Shown: in pieces, positions 1 through 11,230 of the stretch | How positions within the stretch are numbered: the first letter of the stretch is position 1 | Layout of the letters: each line of letters opens with the position of its first letter | Assembly: GCA_023935145.1 (NCBI GenBank) | Contig: CM043700.1 | Location: 144,593,328-144,657,327, forward strand | Direction of reading: 5' to 3' | Source of the DNA: Bretschneidera sinensis | Taxonomy: Eukaryota > Streptophyta > Magnoliopsida > Brassicales > Akaniaceae | Length of the DNA: 64,000 nucleotides | The notes under the pieces: generated by a model | Told to the model about the DNA's origin: nothing | Database searches by the model: none | What the model saw: the letters and a program-made list of their open reading frames with translations, nothing else | Program-made: the position numbers and the translations under genes

Positions 1-24
1 ATTATATAATATATATTAATAATA

Positions 25-235
25 AATCTAACTTATCACGTAGCACTTAAAGAAACTCGTGGATCACTTCCTTGCATTTCTTACTCTTTTCAGTAATTTC
101 ACCCGATTGATGTTCGTTAACACCTTTTGTTTTTCTTAGAGCTTTCCTCGACTCTCTTTAAAATTCTTTCGTAAATATCTTTTTATTCTTTCAACATTTC
201 TCTTAGTTCCGAAGTGTTTAAAGAAATAAAGTAAT
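25..235. repeat. Dispersed repeat, copy 1 (partner near 55108-55320)
   Basis: This stretch shares an ordered series of matching words with 55108-55320. They include a 'tcacgta.cacttaaag' block, 'tggatcac', 'gattga', 'caacac.tt.tgtttttct' and a closing 'tttaaagaaata'. Both copies are AT-rich and non-coding. I do not recognise the family. The divergence (roughly a quarter of positions by eye) suggests an old dispersed element. Confidence 0.5.
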
Positions 236-671
236 TTGAATCGAAGAAAAAAAGAAACCAAAAAAGATTTGATAAGAAAATAAAACAAAAACAAAAAAAC
301 CTAAATTGTATATTAAAACCGTTTATATATGTTGCCACCATTTCTTCACATTGTATAAGTATCACTTAGCATGTAATGAATGCAACACCTAAACGTTTAG
401 GTGTTGCCTTCTTCTTATTCTTTTTTTTCCTTATAATCTACAAACGACAATAGGAGTCTAATTTTTTTTCCTCATAACTTACAAACGATCACAAGTGTCC
501 ATTTTTTTTTCAGCAAATCAGCTGCACCCCACCACCCATCTAATATTTTTTTTTTTCAAAAGAATTATTTTATTCAATAGTAAATCTTTCATATATATAT
601 ATATATATTATTTTAATTCCATATCATATTTATCAAATTACTTCTTTACCCTTGTTTTAAAAACACAATTA
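236..671. other. AT-rich intergenic DNA, no gene seen
   Basis: Low-complexity A/T-rich sequence with homopolymer runs and a short (AT)n microsatellite at 591-608. The short open frames here consist mostly of Phe, Ile, Tyr and Lys codons and show no conserved motif, so I do not call them. Confidence 0.6.
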
Positions 672-842
672 TTACAACAAACTATCAAAAGTGAGGTTGA
701 GGTTGATGTTGATGTTAGTGACTGTAGTGATGAAACTTTCATACTCATTAGGCAGACCTATTAAAGCATAGGATATGAGATTCTTGGCGGAGAGTGGGGA
801 GCAAGGGTATCTGCAATGGCTTTGAGATCCCGAAGATACTGT
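672..842 (-). mobile_element. Copia remnant E0, distal gag segment
   Basis: On the minus strand this encodes the later part of a copia-type (UBN2/DUF4219-like) gag, recognisable by LISYALIGLPNEYESFITTV and, in a neighbouring frame, LRDLKAIADTLA. E1 interrupts the gag immediately upstream (plus coordinate 843). Joining 842 to 4728 restores an in-frame DKPMEQYLRDLKAIADTLA reading. There is at least one internal frameshift. I cannot define where the remnant ends on the left. Confidence 0.7.
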
Positions 843-1110
843 TGTTAGAGTATTAGCTGGCATAACAACCACCGAAAGATCAAGAGAGGATTTCAAAGAT
901 TCTGTAGCAATTACCAGCCTGCAAAATCGCTAGTCTAGCTAGTTTGAATTTCAAATAACTTGTAATATCCATTTTATTCTCCTTTAGTTACTCAATTAGT
1001 TTTATGTAAATCTCTATATATACTAGTGAATACAAAGTAAACGGAATCAAGCCATTCTCTTCAAACGAGTATCTTTAGAATTCTATTTACTCTATTTTTA
1101 TAGTCTTTCA
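843..1110 (+). repeat. E1 5' LTR
   Basis: 268 bp, TGTTAGAG...TCTTTCA. It is immediately followed by the primer binding site at 1111. The 'ctctatatatactag' stretch near 1011-1025 is a plausible TATA region for element transcription. Confidence 0.93.
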
Positions 1111-1195
1111 TGGTATCAGAGCTAAAATAGGCAAACGTCTGATCCTTTCCAACAGCTTCTGCACAAACATCTTCTTCATCCTCTCCAGTTTTACT

Positions 1196-4100
1196 ATGGC
1201 TTCCTCTGGTTCCATAAATTTTTCCTCTCCATCTACTTAACAGATTCAATCCATTTCACAACCCATCAGTAAAAAACTTGAAAGACACAATTACTTGACA
1301 TAGAGTGTTCAGTTTCAAGTTTTTCTTCAAAGTCATGATTTGAATAGTATGATTGATGGTTCTGAAGAAGCACCATCCAAGCTTCTTTCAGATGCCTCTC
1401 CTAATCCAGCTTATGCAATTTGGTTCAAGAAAGACAATTGTATTTTGAGCTGGTTACTAGCTTTTATTTATGAGAATCTAGTATCTATTATCTTTAGTCT
1501 GAAAACTTCCAAACAAGTTTGAGATTCTCTTCAGACTAGATTTTCAGCTACTTCAAGGTCCCGTATTGCTCTTCTTAAGAGACAGCTTCAAACTATCGTT
1601 CAAGGCAATCGATCATGCTCTACATTCCTTGAAGATGCTAAGCAATTGCTGATCATCTTACTACCGCAGGCCAACCTATGGATGATCAGGACTTCATCAC
1701 CTTTTTAATTGGTTGTGTTCGTGCCACCTTTACTCCATTTATTACATCTTACAATTTTGCTTGCAGGGATAAGGAATTATCTCTTGATGACTTTTAATCT
1801 GAACTTTTAAGTTTTGAAACACTGGTTGAAGCGCCTACTCCGATGCAAAATCAAAATTTTGCATTTACTGCAAATAATTCTAATTATAAAAAAAGGAAGT
1901 CTACAGGTACTGCTCCAAAATTTCAACAAGTTGTTACATCAGCACAGCCTCGTGGCCCTCCAAGATTTCACTCCAACAACGATTGTGCAGCTCCACATGA
2001 AAGACCACAATGTAAGATTTGTGAAAAGCATGGTTACATTGCTTTGGATTGTTTTCAGCGCTTTAATTTTTCTTTCCAAGGCAGGAAACCACCTTCTGAA
2101 TTGGCAGCAATGGCTACTAAAGCTAACAACACCTTTGAGTAACAGACTTGCTGTGCGGATAGTGGGGCTAACGCTCACATTACTGCTAATGCAGTAAATT
2201 TAACAACTCTTTAGCTATACGATGGTCTTGAAACTGTCCAAGTAGGCAATGGTTCAGGTTTGGTAATCCAAAACATTAGCTTTTCATCTATAAATACAGC
2301 TCATAATTCCTTTCGGTTGAATAAAGTCTTTCATTTTCCTCAAGCTGCAACCAATCTTCTATCTATTAACCAATTTTACCTTGATAATGACTGTTATTTC
2401 ATTCTTACTGGAATTGATTTTTATGTTAAGGAGAACAAGACTGGCCGACTGCTGCTCCACGGGCTGGTTGAGGATGGACTCTATCCAATCAATGGGAACA
2501 AGAGCTGCACCAATAAATTCCACTATTTAACTTCCAAGTTAGGGATAAAGGCCACTAGGGATCAATGGCATGATCACTTTGGTCATCCTTCTAAGCCCAC
2601 TCTAGATTATTTATCTTCTTTCCTGCAAATAAAAGAGTCAACCAGCAAGTCTAGTGTCTGTTGTTCTTGCCAGTTAGGAAAAGCTAAAAGATTACCTTTT
2701 AGTGACTCCCATAGACAGTCCACAAGACCTTTAGCTTTGATCCACACTTATGTTTGGGTATTTCCTATCACTTTGGTTGGAGGTTGTCGCTATTATGTTT
2801 TATTTATTGATGATTTCAGTCATTTTATATGGATGTATCCCATGCGTTTCAAAAGTGAGGTTCTTTCAATTTTTCAAAATACATAAAAGCTCTTGTTGAA
2901 AATTTATTTTCTTTTTCAATTCAACAATTGTAATATAATAATGGCAGAGAATATTTATCTAAAGATTTTCAAAGATTTTTAGATAACAATGGCATTTTTC
3001 ATCGATTAACATGCCCTTATACATCTTCGCAAAATGGTATAGCTGAAAGCAAACATAGACATATCCAAGAGATGGGATTAACTCTTTTAGCAAAATATGG
3101 TCTTCCTAATTGTTACTGGGTAGATACTTTATTGACATCAATATACTTGATCAATCGCTTACCAACCAAGGTTCTTAAGAATCTACCACCATAATTTGTG
3201 CTCTATAAAATGATGCCTAGTTATTCTGAACTTCGAACCTTTGGTTGTGCCTGTTACTGTTATCTCAGGCCATATGAAGATCATAAATTAGCTTTCAGAA
3301 GTAAACAGTGTATTTTCATAGGATATTCAAATCAACAAAAGGGGTATCTTTGCTTAGATTATAACATGGGCAGAGTTTTTATTTCGAGACATGTGGTTTT
3401 TGATGAAGACACGTTCCCTCGCTTGGACAGATGTCAATCCTCTACCAACCACACGAGCAATCAGTTTTTCAGTATGTCTTCTATACCTCTTCCATTTCTT
3501 TTACTTTCAAATGTTCAAAACTTAAATTCTCTTCCAAGTGTTACACGCTCAGACCTCATACATCAAACAATTGTCCTACCCAAGAGTCCAATCTTACCAA
3601 TACCTGCTACACTAAGCTCCACGTCTCCTGCAACAGAAACTGAGTTACCTGCACCTTCCTCCCTGCAATCGAATACTATTTATATAAATAATCCTGCCGA
3701 AACTCACCCTGAGCCATCTCCTATTCCACCTAGAGAAATTATTACCAGGTCTAAAATAGGTAAACTCAAGCCTAAAGAATTCCCTGGTTTCAAAACATTA
3801 TTTGCTACCTGCCACCCTCTGTGTGTTTTGTGCAACATTATTATTGAATATAAACCTACTTTTTTTACAAAGGCAGTGACTAAACTAGAAAGGCGAAATA
3901 AAACTGTATCTTAAGATATCTAAAAGGCACTGTATAGTTTGGTCTTCATTATGTTCCAGGAGAAATAAAACTGAATGCCTATTGCGATTCAGATTGGGCA
4001 GACAACCCGGATGGCAGACGTAGCACTACTGGCTATGGGGTATTTCTTGGCAATAATCTCATTTCCTGGAGTAGTAAAAAACAAGGGGTTGTCTCTAGGT

Positions 4101-4454
4101 CAAGTACCGAGGCTGAGTACAGAAGCATGGCTCATACAACTATTGAGTTGTATTGGCTTCGTATGATTTTTCAGGATTTAAAGATCACATTGCCTACTGC
4201 CCCGAGTTTATGGTATGACAACATATGTGCCATTGCATTAGCTTCTAATCCCCTTTTTCATGTACGCACGAAGCACATAGAGATCAATTACCATTTCATT
4301 AGGGAGAAGGTGGTTAATCGTGATATCCAAGTTAAGCACATTTCAACACAAGACCAATTTGCAGATGTTTTTACAAAAGGTCATACTGCCACTCGGTTTA
4401 CATTTCTGAGAAACAAACTGTGTGTACGTTTCCTCCCCAACAGTTTGAGAGGGG
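1196..4454 (+). pseudogene. E1 gag-pol, broken, reverse transcriptase deleted
   Basis: Copia order can be followed across several frames. The UBN2-type gag starts at the ATG at 1196 (EEAPSKLLSDASPNPAY near 1360-1420). A CCHC knuckle (CKICEKHGYIALDC, about 2010-2052) has Tyr where the His should be. A protease motif (CADSGANAH) lies near 2155. The integrase zinc domain (HDHFGHPS...CCSC) is at 2560-2690, and its catalytic core starts at 2740 with the first acidic residue replaced by Tyr (TAT at 2749-2751). The integrase then runs on past stops at 2884 and 3192 to about 3430. After a spacer the sequence jumps near 3830-3900 straight to RNase H (YCDSDWAD, about 3980; RTKHIE, about 4265), so the whole RT domain is missing. 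Many stops and frameshifts make it non-functional. Confidence 0.9.
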
Positions 4455-4722
4455 TGTTAGAGTATTAGCTGGCATAACAACCACCGAAAGATCAGGAGAG
4501 GATTTCAAAGATTTTGCAACAACTACCAGCCTGCATAATCACTAGTCTAGCTAGTTTGAATTTTAAATAACTTGTAATCTCCATTTTATTCTCCTTCAGT
4601 TACTCAACTAGTTTTATGTAAATCTCTATATATACTAGTGAATACAAAGTAAATGGCATCAAGCCATTCTCTTCAAACAAGTATCTGTAGAATTCTACTT
4701 ACTCTGTTTTTATAGTCTTTCA
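4455..4722 (+). repeat. E1 3' LTR
   Basis: 268 bp copy of 843-1110, preceded by the polypurine tract at 4447-4454. The differences from the 5' copy are nearly all single substitutions with no indels. Confidence 0.93.
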
Positions 4723-4977
4723 ATTGTTCCATAGGCTTGTCATCTTTGATATTTTTGTGAAGCTTCAGACGAAGGTCAAACTTATTGGCAAGGTAATCCA
4801 GACATCTCGAGAAGTGCGTAGATCATGGACATCGACATCTTACAAGATATCATAGATTAAGTTGGCATTGATCCAAGATCAGATGCACTAATTAGTGGAA
4901 TAGATTGGATTGAGAATTAGTTGACCATCACTGATGAGAGATAGGTGAGAAAGACAGAAAAGAACCTTCAACGTAAC
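4723..4977 (-). mobile_element. Copia remnant E0, central gag segment
   Basis: Piece of the old minus-strand gag between the E1 and E2 insertions. Reverse-strand reading gives LHKNIKDDKPMEQ next to the E1 junction. At the other edge the frame continues across the E2 target site into YVEGS. Stops occur in the middle, so it is decayed. Confidence 0.7.
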
Positions 4978-5140
4978 TGTTGAATTTAAGAGATGAAGTG
5001 AGACAATACAAAGAGAAGAATTGTATTGAATAGTGTAATTTACTTACAAAGGAGCTATCATATTTATACAAGCCAATAGGAGAGGCAAAGCTATACACAA
5101 CCAATGTGGGATATAATACATTAACTATAATACATTAACA
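4978..5140 (-). repeat. E2 3' LTR
   Basis: 163 bp, starting TGTTGAATTT and ending TTAACA on the plus strand. The complement of a G-rich polypurine tract (ttccccctcaaa) follows at 5141. Confidence 0.92.
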
Positions 5141-5153
5141 TTCCCCCTCAAAC

Positions 5154-8100
5154 TCAAGGCGGTAAGTGAGAGGTGAACTTGAGTTTGGAAACCAGAGAGT
5201 GAAAGCGTCCGGGTGGATGAGCTTTAGTGAAAATGTCAGCTGTCTGATCGGCTGAACTGACGTATTGTAGACGAACCGTATTCTGGAGAATGTGATCACG
5301 GATGAAATGGATGTCATTCTCGATGTGTTTTGTACGTTCGTGGAAGACATCATTATGAGCGATCTGAATAGCACTCTTGTTGTCACAGTGTAGGATAATG
5401 GCATCAGGAGAAGAGATACCCATGTCAGCGAGTAACCATCGAAGCCAGAGAAGTTCTTGAGTTGCATCAGCCATGACACGATATTCAGCTTCAGTACTAG
5501 AGCGAGCAACCACAGTTTGTTTCTTATTACGCCAGGAAATGAGAGAATTGCCCAAAAAAAACAGTAACCAGTGGTTGAACGTCTGTCGGTGGGGTCTCCG
5601 GCCCAATCGGCATCAGAATAAGCTTGTAAAACAGGGGCAGACTGTGCTGAGAAATGAAGCCCATGAAACAAAGTACCCTTGACATACCGAAGAATGCGAA
5701 GAACAACCGAGTAATGCGTGGTCCGAGGAGCAGACAAGAACCGACTGACCTGATGAACGACATAGGCAATGTCAGGGCGAGTGACAGTAAGATATACAAG
5801 ACTTCCAACCAGTTGGCGATATAGAGTGGCATCCTGAAGAGGTGAACCATCGAGTGGGGTAAGTTTGACATTTGGCTCGAGAGGAGTAGTGGCAGTGGTT
5901 GAGTCAGTGATCCCAGCCTTGAAAAGGAGATTCGAGGCATATTTGGCCTGAGAGAGAAAAAATCCATCAGAACTAGATGAGACTTCGAGGCCAAGAAATA
6001 GGTGAGCATGCCAAGATCTTTCATCTCGAATTGGCCACTGAGAAACTTTTTGAGTTCAGAAATACCATGTGGATCATCTCTAGTAATAACCATATCATCC
6101 ACGTACAGTAAAAGAAGGATAATACCGTTGGCAGTATGGCGGATAAACAGAGCCGAATCATGAGCACTCGGTGTGAACCCAAACTGATGAATGGTAGTGC
6201 TAAATTTGGCAAACCAGGCACGTGGAGCTTGTTTTAAACCATATAAGGCACGACGAAGGCGACAAACTTTGTTTCGAGTGGCATCCAAGCCGGGAGGTGT
6301 ATGCATATAGACTTTCTCAAGAAGTTCCCAATTCAGAAATGCATTTTTGACATCCATTTGAAATAGAGTCCATCTTCGAATGGCGGCGACAACAATGAGT
6401 GTACGAACAGATGTAAGCCTCGCCACTGGAGCAAATGTCTCTTCATAGTCAATGCCATATTCCTGAGTAAATCCCTTGGCAACAAGTCGGGCTTTATATC
6501 GTTCAATAGAGCCATCAGAAAGTGTCTTGATCTTAAACACCCATTTGCACCTAATAGAAGTTTTTCCAGGGGGTAGATCAACAATATCCCATGTATGAGT
6601 TTTAGCTAGGGCCTGAAGTTCTTCATCCATTGCTTTCTGCCAAAGAGGATTAGTACTAGCCTCCTTATAGGATTGAGGCTCATGCAGATGAAATATAATG
6701 GAAAAACAATGATAATCACAATGGTAATCAGCAAGATGAGAAGGGGGGTGAGTTACCCTGGTAGATCTGCGGGGGTGATTTAGAGGATGGCTCTCAGAGG
6801 GAGTCGGTGCAGACTCATTAGACATAGGAATATCCTCGGGCACGACCGATTGAGTCAGAGAGGTGAGGTCAGCTAGTGGTTCTGGAGCTGGAACTGGGTC
6901 TGAGTCTGGAGAGGTAGGATCAACTGGTGGTTCTGGAACGGAAGGGGTGATATCAGCTGGTGATTCTAAGGTGGACTCAACAGTACCTGAAACTAGATTC
7001 TCAGGAAATAACTTAATAGATGGATCAGTAAAGAATCTGGGGTTAGTGATGGTTGATATGTCAAATGACCGTAAGGAAGAGAACATTTGATGTTCCCAAA
7101 AAATGACATGACGAGAGATACGAAGAGTTTTAGAAATAGGATCCCAGCATCGATACCCCTTATGTTCAATACCATATCCAATGAAACAACACAGATAAGC
7201 CCTTGGTTGTAATTTTTTGTGTTCATGTGGTTTGAGAAGAACAAAACAAGCGCAACCAAAGACTCTAAGGTTAGAGTAATCAGGAGGTTTACCGAAAAGG
7301 AGCTCGAATGGAGATTGATTTTGGATTGTAGTGGAAGGGACACGATTGATTGTGTATACTGCGGTGAATGCAGCATCACCCCAGAAACGTTCAGGACATG
7401 ATGACGAAATGAGTAGAGCACGAACGATGTCAAGAATATGTCGATGTTTGCGTTCAGCTCGTCCATTTTGTTGGGAGGTTCCAGGGCACGAGCGGTGGAG
7501 GAGCGTGCCATTTTTGTGAAGTAGATTTAGAAAAGCACGGTCTTTATATTCCATTGCATTATCTGAACGAAAAATTTTGATATTCCGAGAGAATTGAGTT
7601 TGAACCATAGAAGAAAAATCAGAATATATTTGAAAGAGTTCAGATCTGTTTTTCATAAGAAACAACCAAGTATAACGAGAATAGTCATCCACAAATATAA
7701 CAAAATAACGAGCACCACCCATTGATGCATGAGGAGAAGGCCCCCAAACGTCAGAATGTACTAAATCAAAAGGTACAAGGGAAACGGACTGACTCTCATT
7801 AAAAGGTAAAGCTGATTGTTTTGCAAGTTGACAATGAATACAATGAAAAGACTCATGCTGAAGTGAACCTAACTGACCACTAGAAATAAGAGAACGTAGA
7901 GGGCTAGATGAAGTGTGACCTAACTGAAAGTGCCACAATTCCACAGGTGAGAATGCTGGGATGGATGCGGCTGATTGATTTGGTGATGGTGAGGATGGGA
8001 CTTGGAGATGAGTGAGCTCAAAGAGGAGTCCAACTTTACGGCCGGTTCCAAGGAGTTTTCCTGCCTGAGGGTCCTGCACACGACAACCAGTAGAAAAAAA

Positions 8101-8692
8101 AATGTACATTAAGTCCAAGATCACATAGTTGTCCAACAGATATAAGGTTAAGCGTAAGATTAGGAACTAAATATGTGTCAGGGAGAGACAAATGAGAACT
8201 ATCAACATGTCCAGTATGGCTGACCAGCATATTTGATCCATTGGCAGTGTGAATAGTAGGCGCATGCTCATCACGAGTTTTAGAGGAAAAAATAGAGGCA
8301 TCAGAAGTCATGTGATTACAACAAGCAGAATCGAAATACCATTGGGATGTACCTAGTGTAGTTGACATGGCTATATTGTTACCGATTTTATTTAGAGCCT
8401 CGGTAAGAACGGTGCAGAAATCACTCCAATCAGGTAGAGAGTTGGATGAAGTTGGTGTAGCATCAGTGGTTACAGCAGCAGTATTCTTTGGCTTAGAATA
8501 TGACCGATTGTATGAGCCTCGAGAGTAATATTGGTTCCCATTTGACTGATTTTCAGATGGAAGTTTAGGGCAGTCTGCAAGATAGTGACCCGGTTCTCTG
8601 CAGACTTTACATAGACGAGAAGGACATTTGAGCAATTCATGCCCTTGTGAATGACAATACTTGCAATATAAGGGCTTCTGGTGTGTGCTCTG
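5154..8692 (-). pseudogene. E2 gag (knuckles)-protease-integrase-RT-RNase H, frameshifted
   Basis: Reading the minus strand from 8692, there are two CCHC knuckles (CKYCHSQGHELLKC, CKVCREPGHYLADC). A protease-type segment (YFDSACCNHMTS, where a Gly is usual before the second half) follows. The integrase has its HH-CC zinc domain and D,D-35-E core (HSDVWG; RSDNAMEY; QQNGRAERKHR). RT carries YVDDM near 6080-6100, and RNase H carries YSDADWAGD and STEAEYR. The 5527-8136 frame is open for 869 codons. At least three single-base frameshifts are visible: an A-run near 8090-8105, near 5996-6005 in RT, and an A-run near 5550-5560 in RNase H. With no capsid domain, it cannot be autonomous. Confidence 0.9.
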
Positions 8693-8749
8693 TCAGTGGA
8701 GTAAGTTCGATTCAGCCATAGGAGCAAAGAGAAAGGTGAACCTCCAAGA

Positions 8750-9180
8750 AACCGGTGATGTGGCGGTCAACTGATGATGTGGCAGTCAACTGATGATGTG
8801 GTGGTCAACGAGTAACGTGGCACTGATGTGTTGTTGATGTGGTGCTACCGTGGCAGCAGCGTGTCTGAAACAGGAGCAGCAGTGGAGATGATGTCAACGG
8901 GTGACGTGGCACTGTCAATTGATGACGTGGCGATCAACGAGTAACGTGGCGCTGACGTGTCGTTGATGTGGTGCTGACGTGGCAGCAGCGTGTCTGAAAC
9001 AAGAGCGACAGTGAAGATGATGTCAACGGGTGACGTGGCACTGATGTAGCAGCAGAGATGATGCCAGTGGGTGACGTGGCACTGAGGTGGCAGTGAGGTG
9101 GCGCTGATGTGGATTTTAGGGCTGACATGGCAGCAGCGTTTCTGAAACAGAAGCGGCAGCGGAGATGATGTCGATGGAGA
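8750..9180. repeat. GC-rich minisatellite with repeated ACGTGGC motifs (inside E2)
   Basis: Irregular tandem units built on 'gatgatgtggc.gtcaac', 'gggtgacgtggcactg' and 'gcagcagcgtgtctgaaac'. Between about 8816 and 9085 I counted seven exact ACGTGGC motifs (the core of plant G-box/ABRE sites) plus one ACGTGTC. The base composition contrasts sharply with the AT-rich surroundings. It sits where the E2 5' leader and gag start should be. Open frames through it (for example 8934-9128 on the minus strand) are repeat translation, not a recognisable protein. Confidence 0.85.
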
Positions 9181-9237
9181 ATGAGACTCCGACTATAGTG
9201 ATGACCCGACAGGTATGAAAATGATATACTAGAAGTT

Positions 9238-9373
9238 TTTTTGATGTGAAGGATCCACTAATAGTGGCAATCACAGAGCATACTCAACTCTTAATATACC
9301 GAGAATTTCTGATGTGAAGGATCCACTAATAGTGGCAATCACAGAGCATACTCAACTCTTAAAATACCGAGAA
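9238..9373. repeat. 68 bp tandem duplication beside the E2 primer binding site
   Basis: Two near-identical 68 bp copies (9238-9305 and 9306-9373) share 'gatgtgaaggatccactaa' and 'cactaatagtggcaatcac'. They lie just downstream of the E2 5' LTR and primer binding site in element orientation, that is, in the untranslated leader. Confidence 0.9.
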
Positions 9374-9393
9374 CCATTATGGCTCTGATACCA

Positions 9394-9556
9394 TGTTGAA
9401 TTTAAGAGAGGAAGTGAGACAATACAAAGAGAAGAATTGTATTGAATGGTGTAATTTACTTATAAGAGAGCTATCATATTTATACAAGCCAATAGGAAAG
9501 ACAAAACTATACACAACCAATATGGGATATAATACATTAACTATAATACATTTACA
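9394..9556 (-). repeat. E2 5' LTR
   Basis: 163 bp partner of 4978-5140. The complement of the tRNA-iMet primer binding site (ggctctgatacca) abuts it at 9381-9393. Confidence 0.93.
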
Positions 9557-10160
9557 GTAACTAATGGAGTCATAACTAATGAGAACGGGTAAAAACCGAA
9601 AGTGCTGCATGATATAATTAGAGTTATCTAGTTTGATGCTATCTAGATGGGTGATACTGGGGGTAGAAAATAAGGGTTGATTCGGAAAAGCGATAGATGG
9701 TGTGGTGAGGGCGCTAGACGGCACAATTTGGTTATGTGAGGTAGGGCCAATTGGTTGAGGAAAATGCAGGTTGACTGGCATGAGGTGGGTCCCGACTGTG
9801 GGTTTGCCATAGGATGAGACGACTACAGATTGAGGGTATGGAAAAGAAAGAGTATGGTTAGGGTAAGTATGATAGGGATTGAGGTGGTGATGGCGCCGCC
9901 GGTAATAAAGGAACTTGCGGTTTCAGAGGGGCAAGCAGTCTCGAAGGGATGTGGAGTGGGAAGGTTGGCGGCTAGTGGAGGAAAAATAGGATTAGCATTT
10001 GAGTAGGATGAGCTGACGTAGGTAGGAGGGTTAAGTGTGAGGACCACAATGTTTGATGGAGGGTAATGTGCGGCGGCTGGTGTAGGAAAAGTAGAATTGG
10101 CAGTTGGTGAGAAAGTGAGAGTAAAAGGTATGGGGGCTTCGTGGCTGTCATGTCTGGGGA
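9557..10160 (-). mobile_element. Copia remnant E0, gag N-terminal segment
   Basis: On the minus strand, a Pro/Ser/Thr-rich leader is followed by the typical copia gag start SIKLDNSNYIMQHFRFLPVL (about 9580-9650). It then runs into the E2 target site, across which the frame continues (ISYDSISYVEGS). Stops and frame changes occur in the leader. The outer boundary near 10160 is where the coding-like composition gives way to AT-rich DNA and is approximate. No LTR or primer binding site was found for E0. Confidence 0.6.
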
Positions 10161-11230
10161 GAGAAAAGGCTATTAATTATAAATATTTGCTCCCCCAAAA
10201 TTATTATAAATCTAAATTAGATTTCAATTTTATTTTGAATCCTTGAATATCACATTTCAATTTTATCTCTGATTGCATAACATTGTGCATCAACTGAGAA
10301 ATTTTAATTTTTTTATATGAAATAAAATCTTTACTAATAATTATTAAATAAATTTATTAATAATTATTAAATAATTTCATTGATAATACCTTTACCACTG
10401 TTATTCGTGACACAAAAAAATTACTTAACCATTATTAATGAATATCTGTAATTCCATCAGTAAAGCTTAAAAAGAGAGCCATGTATTTCTAAAGTGTCAG
10501 AACTAAAGCTTAAAAAGAGCAAAAGATCAAACAAAAATGTCCATTCCAGTGAAGCAGAGACGTGTGCGATGACGACATTCGACTGCTTTATTCAATGTTC
10601 ACCATTATATATCATAATCGTATTCTTCTTCTTCTTTTGAGAAGGATCGACAAAGGTCCCTTTCGACTTTTGAAAAAAATTAAGGTATGTGATTAAAGCC
10701 CATGAACTTCTAATCATCTATTATGCGCAAAGGTCCCTTGCTAAAAAGTAGTAATTCAATAATTCTTCTTCTTCTTTCTTTTTTATTTTTTTTATTTTTC
10801 CCTTTCACTAGCAACACAACCACTGAAGAAATCGCAATCACAGTTCACTGCTTGCGTTTGCATTGCTCTTAGCACTTGACATCTCTTCCATGACAAATAT
10901 AGAAAGTTTCTGCATATATCCCTTTTCTCACTTGCAGTCTTGCACTGCATTTTATTTTCAATTTCAAAAATTTAGTTCTTGTTTAAATCTTTTGTAATAT
11001 TTATAAGTGAGATATTGCCAGAGATTGCAATGAGATATGTTTTGTTAACTCTTTAATTTTTGACTTTTGGGTTACGCTCATTGGTATTTTGTACTAAATA
11101 TTGATATTAAGTTATTTACTCTTATAATGTTGTTGGGTGCTTTGAAAATCTGATAGGCAAGTTTTCTGAATCTCCACTTAATTTCCTTTTGGTATGCAAT
11201 ACAGGGTTTGAGGTGTAAGCCAAGAGAAAG
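10161..11230 (+). promoter_or_regulatory. Upstream region and likely 5' UTR intron of the ABCC gene
   Basis: AT-rich intergenic DNA with no gene. Two short 'aaagcttaaaaagag' repeats lie at about 10464 and 10505. A pyrimidine-rich tract ending in 'gcaatacag' at about 11203 looks like a 3' splice site shortly before the ATG, which suggests an intron in the 5' UTR. I could not fix its donor or a TATA box. Confidence 0.35.

Larger units (their letters stand above)
843..4722 (+). mobile_element. E1: degenerate Ty1/copia LTR retrotransposon
   Basis: Complete but dead element of 3880 bp. It has two 268 bp LTRs (TG...CA ends), a tRNA-iMet primer binding site right after the 5' LTR (TGGTATCAGAGC, from 1111) and a polypurine tract (GAGAGGGG) right before the 3' LTR. 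The flanks are a 5 bp target duplication with one mismatch: actgt at 838-842 and attgt at 4723-4727. I counted about 17 LTR differences, roughly 94% identity, so it is the more decayed type here. It lies antisense to the E0 gag it interrupts. Confidence 0.95.
4978..9556 (-). mobile_element. E2: Ty1/copia LTR retrotransposon lacking capsid
   Basis: Minus-strand element of 4579 bp. It has 163 bp LTRs at both ends, perfect 5 bp target duplications (gtaac at 4973-4977 and 9557-9561), a polypurine tract read on the minus strand next to 5141, and a minus-strand tRNA-iMet primer binding site at 9380-9393. The LTRs differ at about 10 of 163 sites (about 94% identity). Pol is nearly complete, but the N-terminal gag/capsid region is absent. 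A GC-rich minisatellite (8750-9180) and a 68 bp tandem duplication (9238-9373) occupy that space instead. It is inserted in the E0 gag. Confidence 0.95.

Noticed and set aside
1111..1128. Possible tRNA gene at the TGGTATCAGAGC stretches
   Set aside because: These are retrotransposon primer binding sites next to LTRs, not tRNA genes.
6863..7519. Plus-strand open frames within 6863-7519
   Set aside because: Antisense shadows of the E2 integrase and linker coding region.
8934..9128. Minus-strand Ser/Thr/His-rich open frame
   Set aside because: Translation of the GC-rich minisatellite; no gag similarity.
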